Shown here in pieces: positions 8,229 through 16,106 of a stretch of 25,157 bases of DNA. This DNA is from JAAXKN01 sp050258415 (GTDB lineage: Bacteria > Bacteroidota > Ignavibacteria > Ignavibacteriales > SURF-24). The translations under genes and the position numbers were made by a program. Location: positions 1 through 25,157 of the forward strand of contig JBLMYS010000366.1 in assembly GCA_050258415.1 (NCBI GenBank). Direction: 5' to 3'. Position 1 is the stretch's first letter; each line of letters begins with the position of its first letter. The notes under the pieces were generated by a model, which saw nothing but the letters and a program-made list of their open reading frames with translations, searched no databases and was not told where the DNA came from.

Positions 8229-8236
8229 AAAGGAGG
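8229..8236 (+). promoter_or_regulatory. Full-consensus Shine-Dalgarno for the GYD-domain gene
   Basis: AAAGGAGG ends 6 bases before ATG 8243. It is the strongest ribosome binding site in the window, whereas many neighbouring genes have weak ones; it fixes this start and suggests high translation. Confidence 0.8.
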
Positions 8237-8242
8237 TAACGT

Positions 8243-8539
8243 ATGTCCACCTATGTGCTGCTGACAAAATTATCCGTAGATAACCTGCATAATCCGAAAA
8301 GAAGAGAAACCATGGGGCGCGAGTGGTTTGAAGAAGTTAAGAAGAAATGCCCTGAAGTAAAATGGATCGACCATTATGCCCTACTGGGGCCGTTTGATTT
8401 TATGGATATTTATGAGGCTCCGAGTGAGGAAGATGCGGCAAAGGTATCGCTTATAACAATGTCGCAGGGTGCCGTAAAGGCCGAAAGCTGGAGCGCAATA
8501 CCCTACAAAAAGTTCGTGGAAATAGCAAAGGACCTTTGA
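8243..8539 (+). CDS. GYD-domain protein
   Basis: A 98-residue protein that fits the GYD family (PF08734): an N-terminal YVLLTKL strand, a central ALLGPFDFMDIYEAP segment in which LGPFDF replaces the more usual G-Y/R-D-Y motif, and the C-terminal signature VKAESWSAIPY. The family has a ferredoxin-like alpha/beta fold, and its biochemical role is not well established. The gene has a perfect ribosome binding site and its own candidate promoter. It is followed by a hairpin (8549-8603) before the sugar kinase. Family call is good; function unknown. Confidence 0.82.
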   Translation: MSTYVLLTKLSVDNLHNPKRRETMGREWFEEVKKKCPEVKWIDHYALLGPFDFMDIYEAPSEEDAAKVSLITMSQGAVKAESWSAIPYKKFVEIAKDL

Positions 8540-8548
8540 GTGTCAAAA

Positions 8549-8603
8549 GGCCGGAAAAGGCAGCGGTAGTGAAATTTTGAAACTAAAGTTGTAACTTCCG
8601 GCC
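8549..8603 (+). promoter_or_regulatory. Large-loop hairpin between the GYD gene and the sugar kinase (possible leader RNA)
   Basis: GGCCGGAA (8549-8556) pairs with TTCCGGCC (8596-8603), a perfect 8-base stem around a 39-base loop. The loop contains smaller complementary pieces (AACT/AGTT). It ends 33 bases before the kinase start. It has no T tail, so a leader structure is more likely than a terminator. It resembles the hairpin at 16107-16169. No known riboswitch class is recognised. Confidence 0.4.
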
Positions 8604-8636
8604 ATGAATATTTAAGAAACTAAAAAAAGGCTTAAC

Positions 8637-9566
8637 TTGAAAAAAGGCGGGAAAGAAAATAAGGATAAAGAAAATTTAAGTATTGTTTCAATTGGAGAAG
8701 TCCTCTTTGACGTATTCCCATGCTGCAAATGGCTTGGGGGTGCTCCTTTTAACTTCATTTATCATATCAATAAACTCCTGGGACAGGGGTATTTTATCTC
8801 AAGGGTAGGAAGTGACAGCTCCGGAGAAGAAATCCTGGACAAGATGGGGCGGAATAATATTTCACGGAATTTTATGGAATTGGACCCCATCCACCCTACG
8901 GGGGAGGCAACGGTGAGAGTTGATAAAAACGGTGATCCGTGTTTTACGATTGTTGAAAACTCGGCCTATGATTTTATAGAGGTTAGCGCTGAAACAAAGG
9001 AGTTTGTAAGAGGCAATGCCTCGATGCTTTACTTTGGATCGCTGGCGCAAAGGAACCCTCTTTCAAGAGAAGCTATCCGCTCGCTCTGGGGGCTTAACAT
9101 AAAATACTTCTGTGACATTAATATACGGCAGCATTATTACGACAAAGAGATTGTAACTTCCTCCCTTAAGGCTTCTGATGTGCTGAAGGTAAACTTAAGC
9201 GAGCTGGAACTCATCTATGAGCTTCTTTACGGTGGTATTTTTGAGATGGACAGCGCTACATTAAGGCTGATGGAGGATTTCCATATAGAGCTCGTATGTG
9301 TTACGATGGGGGCGGACGGGGCGGCAATATACAAGGGTAATGAAAAGGATAGCTACAAGGCCAGTCTGTCGCAGATTGCAGATACGGTTGGTGCCGGGGA
9401 TGCATATTCGGCCATATTGGCCATAGGGTATTTGAATGGGTGGCCGGTTAAAAGGATAAATGGCATTGCAACTGAGTTTGCCTCGGGCGTCTGCCAGATA
9501 GAAGGCGCATTGCCAAATGACGATGAGTTTTACAAAGATTTTAAGATGCTAATAGGGCGGCGGTAA
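8637..9566 (+). CDS. PfkB-family carbohydrate kinase (fructokinase-like)
   Basis: A 309-residue ribokinase/PfkB-fold kinase. After a Lys-rich N-terminus it shows the substrate-binding start IGEVLFDVFP, the WLGGAPFNF segment typical of fructokinases, CVTMGADGAA near the nucleotide site, and the signature DTVGAGDAYSA (residues 249-259) with catalytic base D255. It probably phosphorylates fructose or a related sugar using ATP in the cytosol, but the exact substrate is uncertain. The start is TTG 8637, with an AAAAAGG-type site 6 bases upstream; no ATG exists near the N-terminus before the conserved IGEVLFD. The preceding gene encodes the GYD protein; a transcript link is possible but not shown. 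Confidence 0.88.
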   Translation: MKKGGKENKDKENLSIVSIGEVLFDVFPCCKWLGGAPFNFIYHINKLLGQGYFISRVGSDSSGEEILDKMGRNNISRNFMELDPIHPTGEATVRVDKNGDPCFTIVENSAYDFIEVSAETKEFVRGNASMLYFGSLAQRNPLSREAIRSLWGLNIKYFCDINIRQHYYDKEIVTSSLKASDVLKVNLSELELIYELLYGGIFEMDSATLRLMEDFHIELVCVTMGADGAAIYKGNEKDSYKASLSQIADTVGAGDAYSAILAIGYLNGWPVKRINGIATEFASGVCQIEGALPNDDEFYKDFKMLIGRR

Positions 9567-9594
9567 ATTCAGCCAGGGATTTTAGATTGCCAGT

Positions 9595-9631
9595 GGCGGG
9601 AGCGGCTGCTCCCGCCCCCCCAAAAAAAAAA
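9595..9631. other. GC hairpin followed by C7-A10 homopolymers between convergent genes
   Basis: GGCGGGAGC (9595-9603) and GCTCCCGCC (9608-9616) form a perfect 9-base stem with a 4-base loop. Seven C (9615-9621, partly in the stem) and ten A (9622-9631) follow. It lies between the 3' ends of the sugar kinase and the mscS-like gene. The A run is on the wrong side for a plus-strand terminator, and on the minus strand the T run comes before the hairpin, so a normal intrinsic terminator is not formed either way. Confidence 0.75.
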
Positions 9632-9633
9632 CT

Positions 9634-10647
9634 TTAAGCCGTCTTTATGCCTCTTTTTTCAAATTCCTCATACATTCTGATATTTATTGCCTGCTGAATG
9701 TCCATATATTTTTTATAGTCCGGCCCTGTTACATAGTAAACGGTTTCAAAGTTAAACTTGTTGTCGCTTAGTGACTGAAGATTTGAGCGGTCGAACTTTG
9801 CATCCTTAATTTCACCAACAATATTTTTTATTATATCCGGGATCTCCCTGAGGCTCGGGGCCGGAATCTGGTTTGCCACGCTGGTCTTAAAGGCGACGCG
9901 CCTGGATTCCATTCTCTTGAAATTGTGAATCCTGGAATTGGTAAGGTTTGAGTTCGGGAATATGATCTCTTCACCCGTAAGACTGGTAAGGCGTGTGGTC
10001 TTAATGCCTATTTTTTCAACCACACCCTGCTTGTCGTCTACGGTAATATAGTCCCCGATCTCAAACGGCCGGTCGAAGAATATCACAAAGTAGCTGAAGA
10101 AGTCGCCAAGGACAGCCTGTGCGGCAAGGGCAACGGCAATACCGCCAATTCCCAGGCCCGCAATAACGGTTGAAATCTTAAAACCGAGGTTATCCAGAAG
10201 GAACATCAGGCCTATAAACCAGGCGGCAATGCTGATAAAGGTGGAAATTCCCTTTAAGCTTGTTGTTTCCCCTTCATTCCTTGCCTTGAAGAAATAGCCG
10301 ATGGAGTAATTGATAACCAGAATAATAAAGCGGACAGTAAAGAAGGTTGTAATTACAATTGATGCTATGTCAACGTCACGTCTTAAATACCGTGGCAGGT
10401 TGAGGAAAGTAATTCCTGTATAGACCGCCCCAAGGTATAAAAGCGGGATTAAAAACTTGTCGGTATTGATTGAAATGAATTCGAGTACTTTTGACTTTGT
10501 TCTTTTTGCTCTTATATCCAGCCTCTTCAGGAAAACGGCCCTTAGGATTTTAATAATCAGTGAAGCGGCTACAATTATTCCTATGCAGGTCAGGTATTCG
10601 GAAACCGTATTGCCGAAATAGGAAAGATCCCAAATGCGTTCAAACAA
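9634..10647 (-). CDS. MscS-family mechanosensitive ion channel
   Basis: A 337-residue inner-membrane protein. Hydrophobic helices lie near residues 14-36, 65-85, 100-120 and 135-155, and a pore helix at about 160-185 is rich in Gly/Ala (GLGIGGIAVALAAQAVLGD). The MscS beta domain follows (FFDRPFEIGDYITVDDKQG, then EEIIFPNSNL), and then a C-terminal alpha/beta domain. The family opens under membrane tension and releases small solutes during hypo-osmotic shock. The start is TTG at 10647; AAGGAG on the minus strand (10655-10660) with a 7-base spacer decides it. The potassium-type sensor at the window start is also osmotic in its family role, but the genes are distant and no link is shown. Confidence 0.93.
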   Translation of the reverse strand: MFERIWDLSYFGNTVSEYLTCIGIIVAASLIIKILRAVFLKRLDIRAKRTKSKVLEFISINTDKFLIPLLYLGAVYTGITFLNLPRYLRRDVDIASIVITTFFTVRFIILVINYSIGYFFKARNEGETTSLKGISTFISIAAWFIGLMFLLDNLGFKISTVIAGLGIGGIAVALAAQAVLGDFFSYFVIFFDRPFEIGDYITVDDKQGVVEKIGIKTTRLTSLTGEEIIFPNSNLTNSRIHNFKRMESRRVAFKTSVANQIPAPSLREIPDIIKNIVGEIKDAKFDRSNLQSLSDNKFNFETVYYVTGPDYKKYMDIQQAINIRMYEEFEKRGIKTA

Positions 10648-10654
10648 GATAATG

Positions 10655-10660
10655 CTCCTT
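10655..10660 (-). promoter_or_regulatory. Ribosome binding site that supports the TTG start of the mscS-like gene
   Basis: On the minus strand AAGGAG is followed by 7 bases and then TTG (10645-10647). No in-frame ATG has comparable support. Confidence 0.75.
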
Positions 10661-10713
10661 TTTTTCCTCCGGTATATAAATAAAATTACAGGTAAGTATC
10701 AAGAAAAACCTGC

Positions 10714-10743
10714 AAAAAGACCTTTCCGAGCGGCTTTTGCCGC
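10714..10743 (-). terminator. Weak terminator-like hairpin after the receiver gene
   Basis: On the minus strand GCGGC-AAAA-GCCGC (10730-10743) is followed about 11 bases later by TTTTT (10714-10718). The short stem and the gap make this a weak call. Confidence 0.25.
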
Positions 10744-10790
10744 CGTTCATTCCAAGTCCTTCGGCAGAATTAGAAAGGGGAAACTATAAA

Positions 10791-11228
10791 TTAGTCCTGG
10801 TGTGATGCCAGATTCTTAAAGATATCGAGCACTTTATGAAATTCGTTTGATTTGTCAAAAAAGTAATCTGCCCCGGCTTCCATACAGATTTTCCTGTATT
10901 GGGGGAAGGGGTAGTTTGTAAGTACAATGATAATAGCAGAGTTATTCAGCTCTCTGACCTTCTTCAATACATCAATACCGCTGCCGCCGGGCATGCAGAT
11001 ATCCAGTATGACCGCGTTAGGCCTGAGCTGATTTATTTTTTCGATTGAATCTTGTACGTTCGCAGCTTCTCCAATCAGACTTATACCATCAATATCAGCA
11101 ATCATATTAGCCAGGCGGACACGAACAACAGGTGAATCATCCGAAATAAAAACGTTTAATTTATCTGTTTTTACATTGTAACGTGACGTAGAAAAAGTCC
11201 CTGAACCTATCATTAAATTATTAATCAT
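10791..11228 (-). CDS. Stand-alone receiver-domain response regulator (CheY-like)
   Basis: A 145-residue protein with one receiver domain and no output domain. The acid pocket is D30-D31 (FISDDS), the phospho-acceptor is D76 (VILDICMPGGSG), the switch Thr is T104 (VLTNYP) and the conserved Lys is K126 (FFDKS). About 24 extra residues precede the domain; Met6 is another possible start, but ATG 11228 has a GGAAAA just upstream. It is on the same strand as the NarL-type regulator and kinase, but 239 bases and a terminator-like hairpin (11380-11407) separate them. It may be a phosphate sink or a connector for the neighbouring kinase; that is inference. Confidence 0.88.
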   Translation of the reverse strand: MINNLMIGSGTFSTSRYNVKTDKLNVFISDDSPVVRVRLANMIADIDGISLIGEAANVQDSIEKINQLRPNAVILDICMPGGSGIDVLKKVRELNNSAIIIVLTNYPFPQYRKICMEAGADYFFDKSNEFHKVLDIFKNLASHQD

Positions 11229-11379
11229 TTTTCCGGTTTAGTTAAAATACATTCAATTCCGAAGTTAATTATATCTGAAAACGGCGATCTTTATTATATT
11301 ATAAGTGATGCCGGTCACAATTTCAATGGCCTTCATCCTCTACATTAATATAGATAAATTTCCACCTGCCTGAAATCGG

Positions 11380-11407
11380 AAAAAAACTGAATAAATTGTC
11401 AGTTTTT
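11380..11407 (-). terminator. Intrinsic terminator after the NarL-type regulator
   Basis: On the minus strand AAACTGA and TCAGTTT form a 7-base stem with an A/T-rich loop, followed directly by a T run (plus-strand A run at 11380-11386). It lies about 60 bases after the regulator stop. It is symmetrical enough to act in both directions. Confidence 0.6.
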
Positions 11408-11467
11408 GGCCAATAATCAAGTAAGTCTAAGGCCTACAAAAAGAAGGTGAAAACCGGGATTTATGAG

Positions 11468-12100
11468 CTATTCAACGAGTTTATTCTGAATAGCGTAGTA
11501 GGTCAGTTCCGCGTTGGTCTTCATTTTCATTTTTTCTAGGAGTCTTGCCCTGTAAGTGCTGATGGTCTTAACGCTCAAGGCCAGTTCATCAGCGATCTGT
11601 TTAGCCGTTCTTCCAGAGGCAATAAGGCGCATGACCTGGTATTCCCTGTCCGAGAGGGTGTCGTGCAGGGGTCCTTCGGCTTTTCTTTCAATATCGGCGG
11701 CCAGGATTTCGGCCAATTGCTGGTTGACGTACTTGCCGCCATCCATAACCTTATTGATAGCCTTAATGAGTTCCTCGGGTGCGCTGTCTTTTGTCAGATA
11801 GCCCGAGGCTCCGGCTTTAATGGAGCGGAGAGCAAACTGGTCCTCCGAGTGCATTGTGAGCACCAGGACCGGCAGGCGTGGTTTTGTTTTCTTGATTTCC
11901 TTCAATATATCGAGCCCGCTCATTCCGGGCATTGAAATGTCGAGTATTACGACATCCCAGTCTTCCTTATCCAGCATATCGAGGACCACCTGGCCGTTTT
12001 CAGCCTCGCCGCAGGTACATTTGCCTTTGCCTTCAAAGATTATCTGTTTAAGACCCTGCCTGACAATAGCATGGTCGTCGCCAATTAATATTTTAATCAT
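11468..12100 (-). CDS. NarL/FixJ-family response regulator with LuxR-type HTH
   Basis: A 210-residue DNA-binding regulator. The receiver domain spans about 1-120, with D8-D9 as acid pocket, D54 in VILDISMPGMSG as phospho-acceptor, T82 (VLTMHS) and K104 (YLTKDS). A linker is followed by a LuxR-type helix-turn-helix at about 145-205 (LSDREYQVMRLIASGRTAKQIA, with SVKTISTYRARLLEKM as recognition region). The ATG overlaps the kinase stop by 4 bases (ATGA), and a GGGGGAG site lies just upstream, so the two are translationally coupled and this is the cognate partner of the kinase. Target genes are unknown. Confidence 0.96.
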   Translation of the reverse strand: MIKILIGDDHAIVRQGLKQIIFEGKGKCTCGEAENGQVVLDMLDKEDWDVVILDISMPGMSGLDILKEIKKTKPRLPVLVLTMHSEDQFALRSIKAGASGYLTKDSAPEELIKAINKVMDGGKYVNQQLAEILAADIERKAEGPLHDTLSDREYQVMRLIASGRTAKQIADELALSVKTISTYRARLLEKMKMKTNAELTYYAIQNKLVE

Positions 12101-14073
12101 ACTGCTCCCCCTTTATCTTTTAAATCTCCGACAGGTATAGTAACCGTCACAGTGGTACCTTTTCCCGGTGTACCCTTAATTGAGAACTCGCCGCCTAAGA
12201 GATAAGCTCTTTCGCGCATTCCAAGGAGCCCAAAAGACTTTGTATTTATAATTTCCTCTTCAGTAATTCCCCGTCCGTTATCTTTTATTTTAAGTATGAT
12301 ATTGCCTTTCTCGTGCACGAGGCTGACCTCAATCAGGCTTGCCGAGGCATGGCGGGCGATATTTGTAAGAGTTTCCTGGAAAATCCTGAACAGTGCCGTG
12401 GAGAAGTTCTGATCGAGCTCCAGTTCCTTAGGCATTGCAGTAATTTTGCAAGTAATGCCCGTTCTGTTCTGGAATTCCTGTGCCTGCCATTCAATTGCAG
12501 CCGAGATCCCGAGGTAATCCAGCACTCCCGGTCTGAGTTCAGAGGAGATCTTACGGACAGATTTAATTGTAGCGTTTATAAGAGAATACATCGCGTTAAT
12601 TTTTTCAGTAACAGCTTCCGGGGGCTGACCTTCGGTCTGGAGTTTCTTATCCAGCCATGAAAGGTCCATTTTGAGTCCGGTAAGTGCCTGTCCGAGCTCG
12701 TCATGGATTTCTCTTGAAATTCTTGTGCGTTCTTCTTCTCTGGCAGACTGTGTATGAGCCGAAAGCCGCCTTAGCTGTTCCCTTGAGTTTTTAAGCTGGA
12801 ACTCGGCGGTTTGTATTTTCTGGTAAGCAATTGCATTCTGTATTGCCGTTGAAGCCAGCTGTGAAAGGGCGACAAGTTTTTCCTTATCGGCCTCATTAAA
12901 GTTCATGTCGTTTTTCTTATTATAGACCGAGAGGAACCCTATTACCTCGCCCTGTGAGTTGAGTATTGATACAAATGCTCCTGATTTAATAGAGAACTTG
13001 TCGCGTATTTCAGAAAGCATTAAAGGATCTTTTAGTGCATTATTTGTAATATATGGGTTCTTATTAACGATCAGTCTTCCTGCAACGCCCATGCCCGGCG
13101 TCCAGCAGTATTCAAAATCCTGAGGCACCCCGTTAAAGAAAAACTTTTTACACACCATGCCTTCAGCCGTTTTAAGTCCTGAGCAGCCGCTTTCGGAGTC
13201 GGTAAGCTTAAGGGCTTCCTCGACCAGTGCGTCAACGAGCAGGTCCACGTTAAGCGTGGAGTTTAATTTTTTGCTGATGCTTAAGAGTGTATGGATTGTA
13301 TTTTCGGCGTCTTTACGCTGTGTAATATCTCTTGAGTTTACGACGACTCCTCTTACCGAAGGGTTATGAAGCATATTTCTCATCATGCTTTCAATAGAGT
13401 GCCACTTAAATTCCTTGTCCCTGACGCGGAATTCAACTGAAGAGATGCTCTCGGGAGTTTTGACGACCTTGCCAAAGACCTTAATCAGCCTTGTTATGTC
13501 TTCAGGATGGGTAAAGCGGATAAGGTTTTTGCCGATAAGTTCACCGGGGGTATAGCCCAGCATTTTCTCTACTGATGGGCTGACGTACTGAAAAACCCCT
13601 TCCTCATCAAAAATCGATTTGACGTCGAGTGAATTTTCAATGAGTGACCTGAAATAAATCTCACCGTCGGGTACAGGTCTTTCAGGTTCTTTTTCCGTTA
13701 AAAATATATTTCCTGACAAATAGATTAGCCCTTCTTCGCTTGAACGTGAAACAATCCAGGAAACCATTCTGTAGTGGCCGCTTCTGTTACGGAGCTTCAT
13801 CTCTGCCCTGATAGGAAAGTCTTTCTCCGGGCTCATTAGTATCTTCTTAAAGAGTTCAATATCGCTGCTGTGGAGGAGTTCGAAAAAGTTACTTTCGAGC
13901 AGCTCTTTTTCAGTATAGCCGAGTGTCTTCTGCCAGGCCGGATTAACTCTTTTGACAAGGCCCTCTGAATTGCAAAGACAAAGGAGCTCCTGCGATATAT
14001 TGAAAAAATGGTCTGAAGACTGAAGTATCAGAGGCAGATCAATATCAGTTTTTCTTTTGGAAGTCCTGTTCAT
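12097..14073 (-). CDS. Soluble hybrid-sensor histidine kinase, PAS-PAS-GAF-HisKA_3-HATPase (NarX/DegS-like family)
   Basis: A 658-residue kinase with no membrane helix, so it senses a cytoplasmic signal. PAS1 covers about 17-125 and PAS2 about 140-255 (ending RDITQRK). GAF covers about 275-420. HisKA_3 has the acceptor H457 in ISREIHDELGQAL. The HATPase domain has N box NIARHASASL, G1 DNGRGI and G2 FGLLGMRERA. A coiled segment near 420-450 joins GAF to the dimerisation helices. ATG 14073 has no obvious ribosome binding site. It phosphorylates the coupled NarL-type regulator at 11468-12100. The ligand is unknown; the GAF or PAS domains could bind haem, a flavin or a small molecule, and no diagnostic residue settles this. 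Confidence 0.95.
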   Translation of the reverse strand: MNRTSKRKTDIDLPLILQSSDHFFNISQELLCLCNSEGLVKRVNPAWQKTLGYTEKELLESNFFELLHSSDIELFKKILMSPEKDFPIRAEMKLRNRSGHYRMVSWIVSRSSEEGLIYLSGNIFLTEKEPERPVPDGEIYFRSLIENSLDVKSIFDEEGVFQYVSPSVEKMLGYTPGELIGKNLIRFTHPEDITRLIKVFGKVVKTPESISSVEFRVRDKEFKWHSIESMMRNMLHNPSVRGVVVNSRDITQRKDAENTIHTLLSISKKLNSTLNVDLLVDALVEEALKLTDSESGCSGLKTAEGMVCKKFFFNGVPQDFEYCWTPGMGVAGRLIVNKNPYITNNALKDPLMLSEIRDKFSIKSGAFVSILNSQGEVIGFLSVYNKKNDMNFNEADKEKLVALSQLASTAIQNAIAYQKIQTAEFQLKNSREQLRRLSAHTQSAREEERTRISREIHDELGQALTGLKMDLSWLDKKLQTEGQPPEAVTEKINAMYSLINATIKSVRKISSELRPGVLDYLGISAAIEWQAQEFQNRTGITCKITAMPKELELDQNFSTALFRIFQETLTNIARHASASLIEVSLVHEKGNIILKIKDNGRGITEEEIINTKSFGLLGMRERAYLLGGEFSIKGTPGKGTTVTVTIPVGDLKDKGGAV

Positions 14074-14381
14074 TTTATTTATGCAAGTTATGTAAAAACC
14101 AGATCATCCGGGTCTCACCTCTAAAAAGAAACCGTGCCCGGTGAAGTTTGAGCCTAAAGGTCAGCAGCACTGAAACTATGCGACAGATATCGGATATTTA
14201 GTATTCAGAACCGCTTCTCAGAAAGCTACATATGATATACGAAAGGAATCCTTAAATATCAACTGCATTAGAAATTCAGTAAATGTTAAATAAATTTTTA
14301 TTAAAGTCCAAATTATTTTTGGAATATTTTTTCTTTATAAGGGACAAAAAAATTAAATGGGGAAGAGGAAGGAAAGTGAGC
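14074..14381. other. Intergenic region upstream of the soluble kinase
   Basis: About 300 bases without a credible ORF. It holds a candidate minus-strand promoter (14234-14262), leaving a leader of roughly 150 bases for the kinase transcript. The leader contains partly complementary pieces (CCGGG and CCCGG, and TCACC with GGTGA at about 14117-14145), but I cannot assign a riboswitch class. The stretch 14280-14360 is very A/T-rich. Confidence 0.6.
14234..14262 (-). promoter_or_regulatory. Candidate promoter for the kinase/NarL-regulator operon
   Basis: On the minus strand TTGATA (14257-14262) and TATATC (14234-14239) are exactly 17 bases apart, about 160 bases before the kinase ATG. The -10 is four of six. 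Confidence 0.4.
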
Positions 14382-14429
14382 AAAAGAAAACGGCTCAGTG
14401 AGCTGCCCCGGGGCAGGTTCACTAAGCCG
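14382..14429 (-). terminator. Strong intrinsic terminator after the M28 peptidase gene
   Basis: A long near-perfect hairpin (14391-14429). The outer CGGCT/AGCCG, AGTGA/TCACT and inner CTGCCCC/GGGGCAG pair with one mismatch and one bulge. On the minus strand it is followed by TTTTCTTTT. It lies about 27 bases after the peptidase stop. Confidence 0.85.
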
Positions 14430-14455
14430 CAATAAATCAGGTATAAAGCTTAAGT

Positions 14456-15862
14456 TTAGTTATCGTAAATCCATTCTTTCTGACGTTTTAATCTTTCATC
14501 CAGATGAAATTTTCTAAAGAGGTCAGCCATCTGCTGATTGTCCTTGTGTCCTTCGGAAAGCTTTGTATAGTTAGCAAGTTCATGAAGCATAATTGTTATT
14601 ACGGCGGAGGCTTCAGAGAGCTGTTTTTTATTTACCTTGTCGAAATCATCTCCCGAGGTATGATAGTATTTAACAGATTCTTCCTCGAGGTGGCCCATAA
14701 CGGAGAACGTCGGTATACCCTTAAACATAAAAGGTATATGATCGCTATTGGTATAAGGCACGCTGGCAACGCCGGAAGAAAGGTCGAAGCCATTCAGGGA
14801 GTTCTTAAGGTTTTCAAAGAAGCCTTTGAATTCATCAAAGCCCATGCAATTAAAGCCTCTGGGGGAGCCTGTCATATCCATATTGATCATTGCGGCAATC
14901 GGTTCAGTGGAATGCATTGTGGTATAGTTTTTTGAGCCCCAGAGTCCGAGTTCTTCGCCGTTAAACCAGACGAAGTCGATAGAATAATAATTTTCCGCGG
15001 AAAAAGTTTTCATCAGCCTGGCCACATCAAGTAAGATTGCCGAGCCCTGTCCGTTATCGACAGCACCCTGGCTAATGTCCCACGAGTCGAAGTGCGCTCC
15101 TATAACTATTTTATCCTTAACTTTGCCGGCGATAGAGAATACGATGTTTGCCGTTTCAATTTCTTTGCAATAAGAGTTGGTTGTAATTTTTACTTCTGGG
15201 TTTTTCCCATCTGTAAAAAGTCTTTTTAGCCACATTCCCTCTTCATAGGTAAGGCTGTAGGCAGGAATGGGGGTGTTTGTACCCTGGAAGTTACCGGTTC
15301 CGGCAAGGTTATACATGCCCGGGTGTTCATTGATAAAAAGAATAGCCTTTGCACCGTGGCGTGAGGCGATATCAATTGCCTCATATCTTAGAAGGGGTTC
15401 TTTGCCTTTCGGGGCTTCTGAGGTTACAAGGGCTATTTTATTTTTCACGTCAATTGTGTTATAGTCTTCATCAAAGCCGAAGCCTGCGTAGGCTACAGCC
15501 GCGCTAAAAGCCGGGTGTGAATTAACGTATCCAAGAGCGATTGCCTGGAGCTTCCTGTTAAGAGGGGAAGCAATACGGATCTCATCGTCGCCTCTAAACC
15601 AGCCAGGGACCTTAAAGGTTTCACGGCGGGCAGTAATGCCGAGAGATTTTAGTTCCGTGGTTAAAATTTCCATCGCTTTTTTATTGGCTTCCGAGCCTAT
15701 AAGTCTTCCGCCTGCCATGTCGCATATATTCCGGAACGCCTCATAGGATCGGTTATCCAGGAATGCTGAGCCTGTAATATCTGACCAGGTTTTGTTTCCC
15801 TGGCATTTCGAAGTGGAAAGAAGGAAAAGTAGGGATAAGAAAGAAAATAGTGTTTTTTTCAT
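14456..15862 (-). CDS. Secreted M28-family metallopeptidase (aminopeptidase/carboxypeptidase Q-like)
   Basis: A 468-residue exported zinc peptidase. The signal peptide is residues 1-19 (MKKTLFSFLSLLFLL); the cysteine at C20 follows SK rather than a standard lipobox, so lipidation is doubtful. A PA-like domain lies around 120-225. The M28 catalytic core has the zinc ligands H257 (IGAHFDSWD), D269 (GAVDNGQG), the E303-E304 pair (NGEELGLWG), D329 (INMDMTG) and H401 (YYHTSGDD), so it should be active. Members release amino acids from the ends of peptides, and it probably works in the periplasm or outside. It is monocistronic, with its own terminator at 14382-14429 and a candidate promoter at 15914-15942. 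Confidence 0.93.
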   Translation of the reverse strand: MKKTLFSFLSLLFLLSTSKCQGNKTWSDITGSAFLDNRSYEAFRNICDMAGGRLIGSEANKKAMEILTTELKSLGITARRETFKVPGWFRGDDEIRIASPLNRKLQAIALGYVNSHPAFSAAVAYAGFGFDEDYNTIDVKNKIALVTSEAPKGKEPLLRYEAIDIASRHGAKAILFINEHPGMYNLAGTGNFQGTNTPIPAYSLTYEEGMWLKRLFTDGKNPEVKITTNSYCKEIETANIVFSIAGKVKDKIVIGAHFDSWDISQGAVDNGQGSAILLDVARLMKTFSAENYYSIDFVWFNGEELGLWGSKNYTTMHSTEPIAAMINMDMTGSPRGFNCMGFDEFKGFFENLKNSLNGFDLSSGVASVPYTNSDHIPFMFKGIPTFSVMGHLEEESVKYYHTSGDDFDKVNKKQLSEASAVITIMLHELANYTKLSEGHKDNQQMADLFRKFHLDERLKRQKEWIYDN

Positions 15863-15913
15863 TTAACTGAGTCCGGATTTGTGTAAATATCAAAAAAATT
15901 AAAATTCCCACGG

Positions 15914-15942
15914 AAAATAAGTAATTATTCTGAGTTTGTAAA
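15914..15942 (-). promoter_or_regulatory. Candidate promoter for the M28 peptidase
   Basis: On the minus strand TTTACA (15937-15942) and TATTTT (15914-15919) are 17 bases apart, roughly 50 bases before the ATG at 15862. Confidence 0.4.
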
Positions 15943-16106
15943 TTTTTATGGACAAAGCATTTAGGAAAAGGACTGTTTGTCTTAAAATATTTAGTTTTGA
16001 GTTGTAAAAGGGGAATATGGTACTTTTCTTCTTCTCATGTGTAATAACAATAGGGAAAGCAGGCGTATTTGTTTTAGCGAAGCGAATTTTTCAGGGGTGC
16101 GCTTTT

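Noticed and set aside
8092..8283. Small plus-strand ORF across the NUDIX-GYD gap
   Set aside because: It runs through the 8070-8119 hairpin and over the ribosome binding site and start of the GYD gene, with no family resemblance.
12313..12660. 115-residue plus-strand ORF antisense to the soluble kinase
   Set aside because: It lies opposite the conserved HisKA/HATPase coding region and shows no domain.
14074..14227. Possible riboswitch in the leader of the soluble kinase
   Set aside because: Only short complementary pieces are present, and no consensus of a known riboswitch was recognised.
14504..14935. 143-residue plus-strand ORF inside the M28 peptidase gene
   Set aside because: It is antisense to a well-supported peptidase with intact zinc ligands, and its translation resembles no known family.
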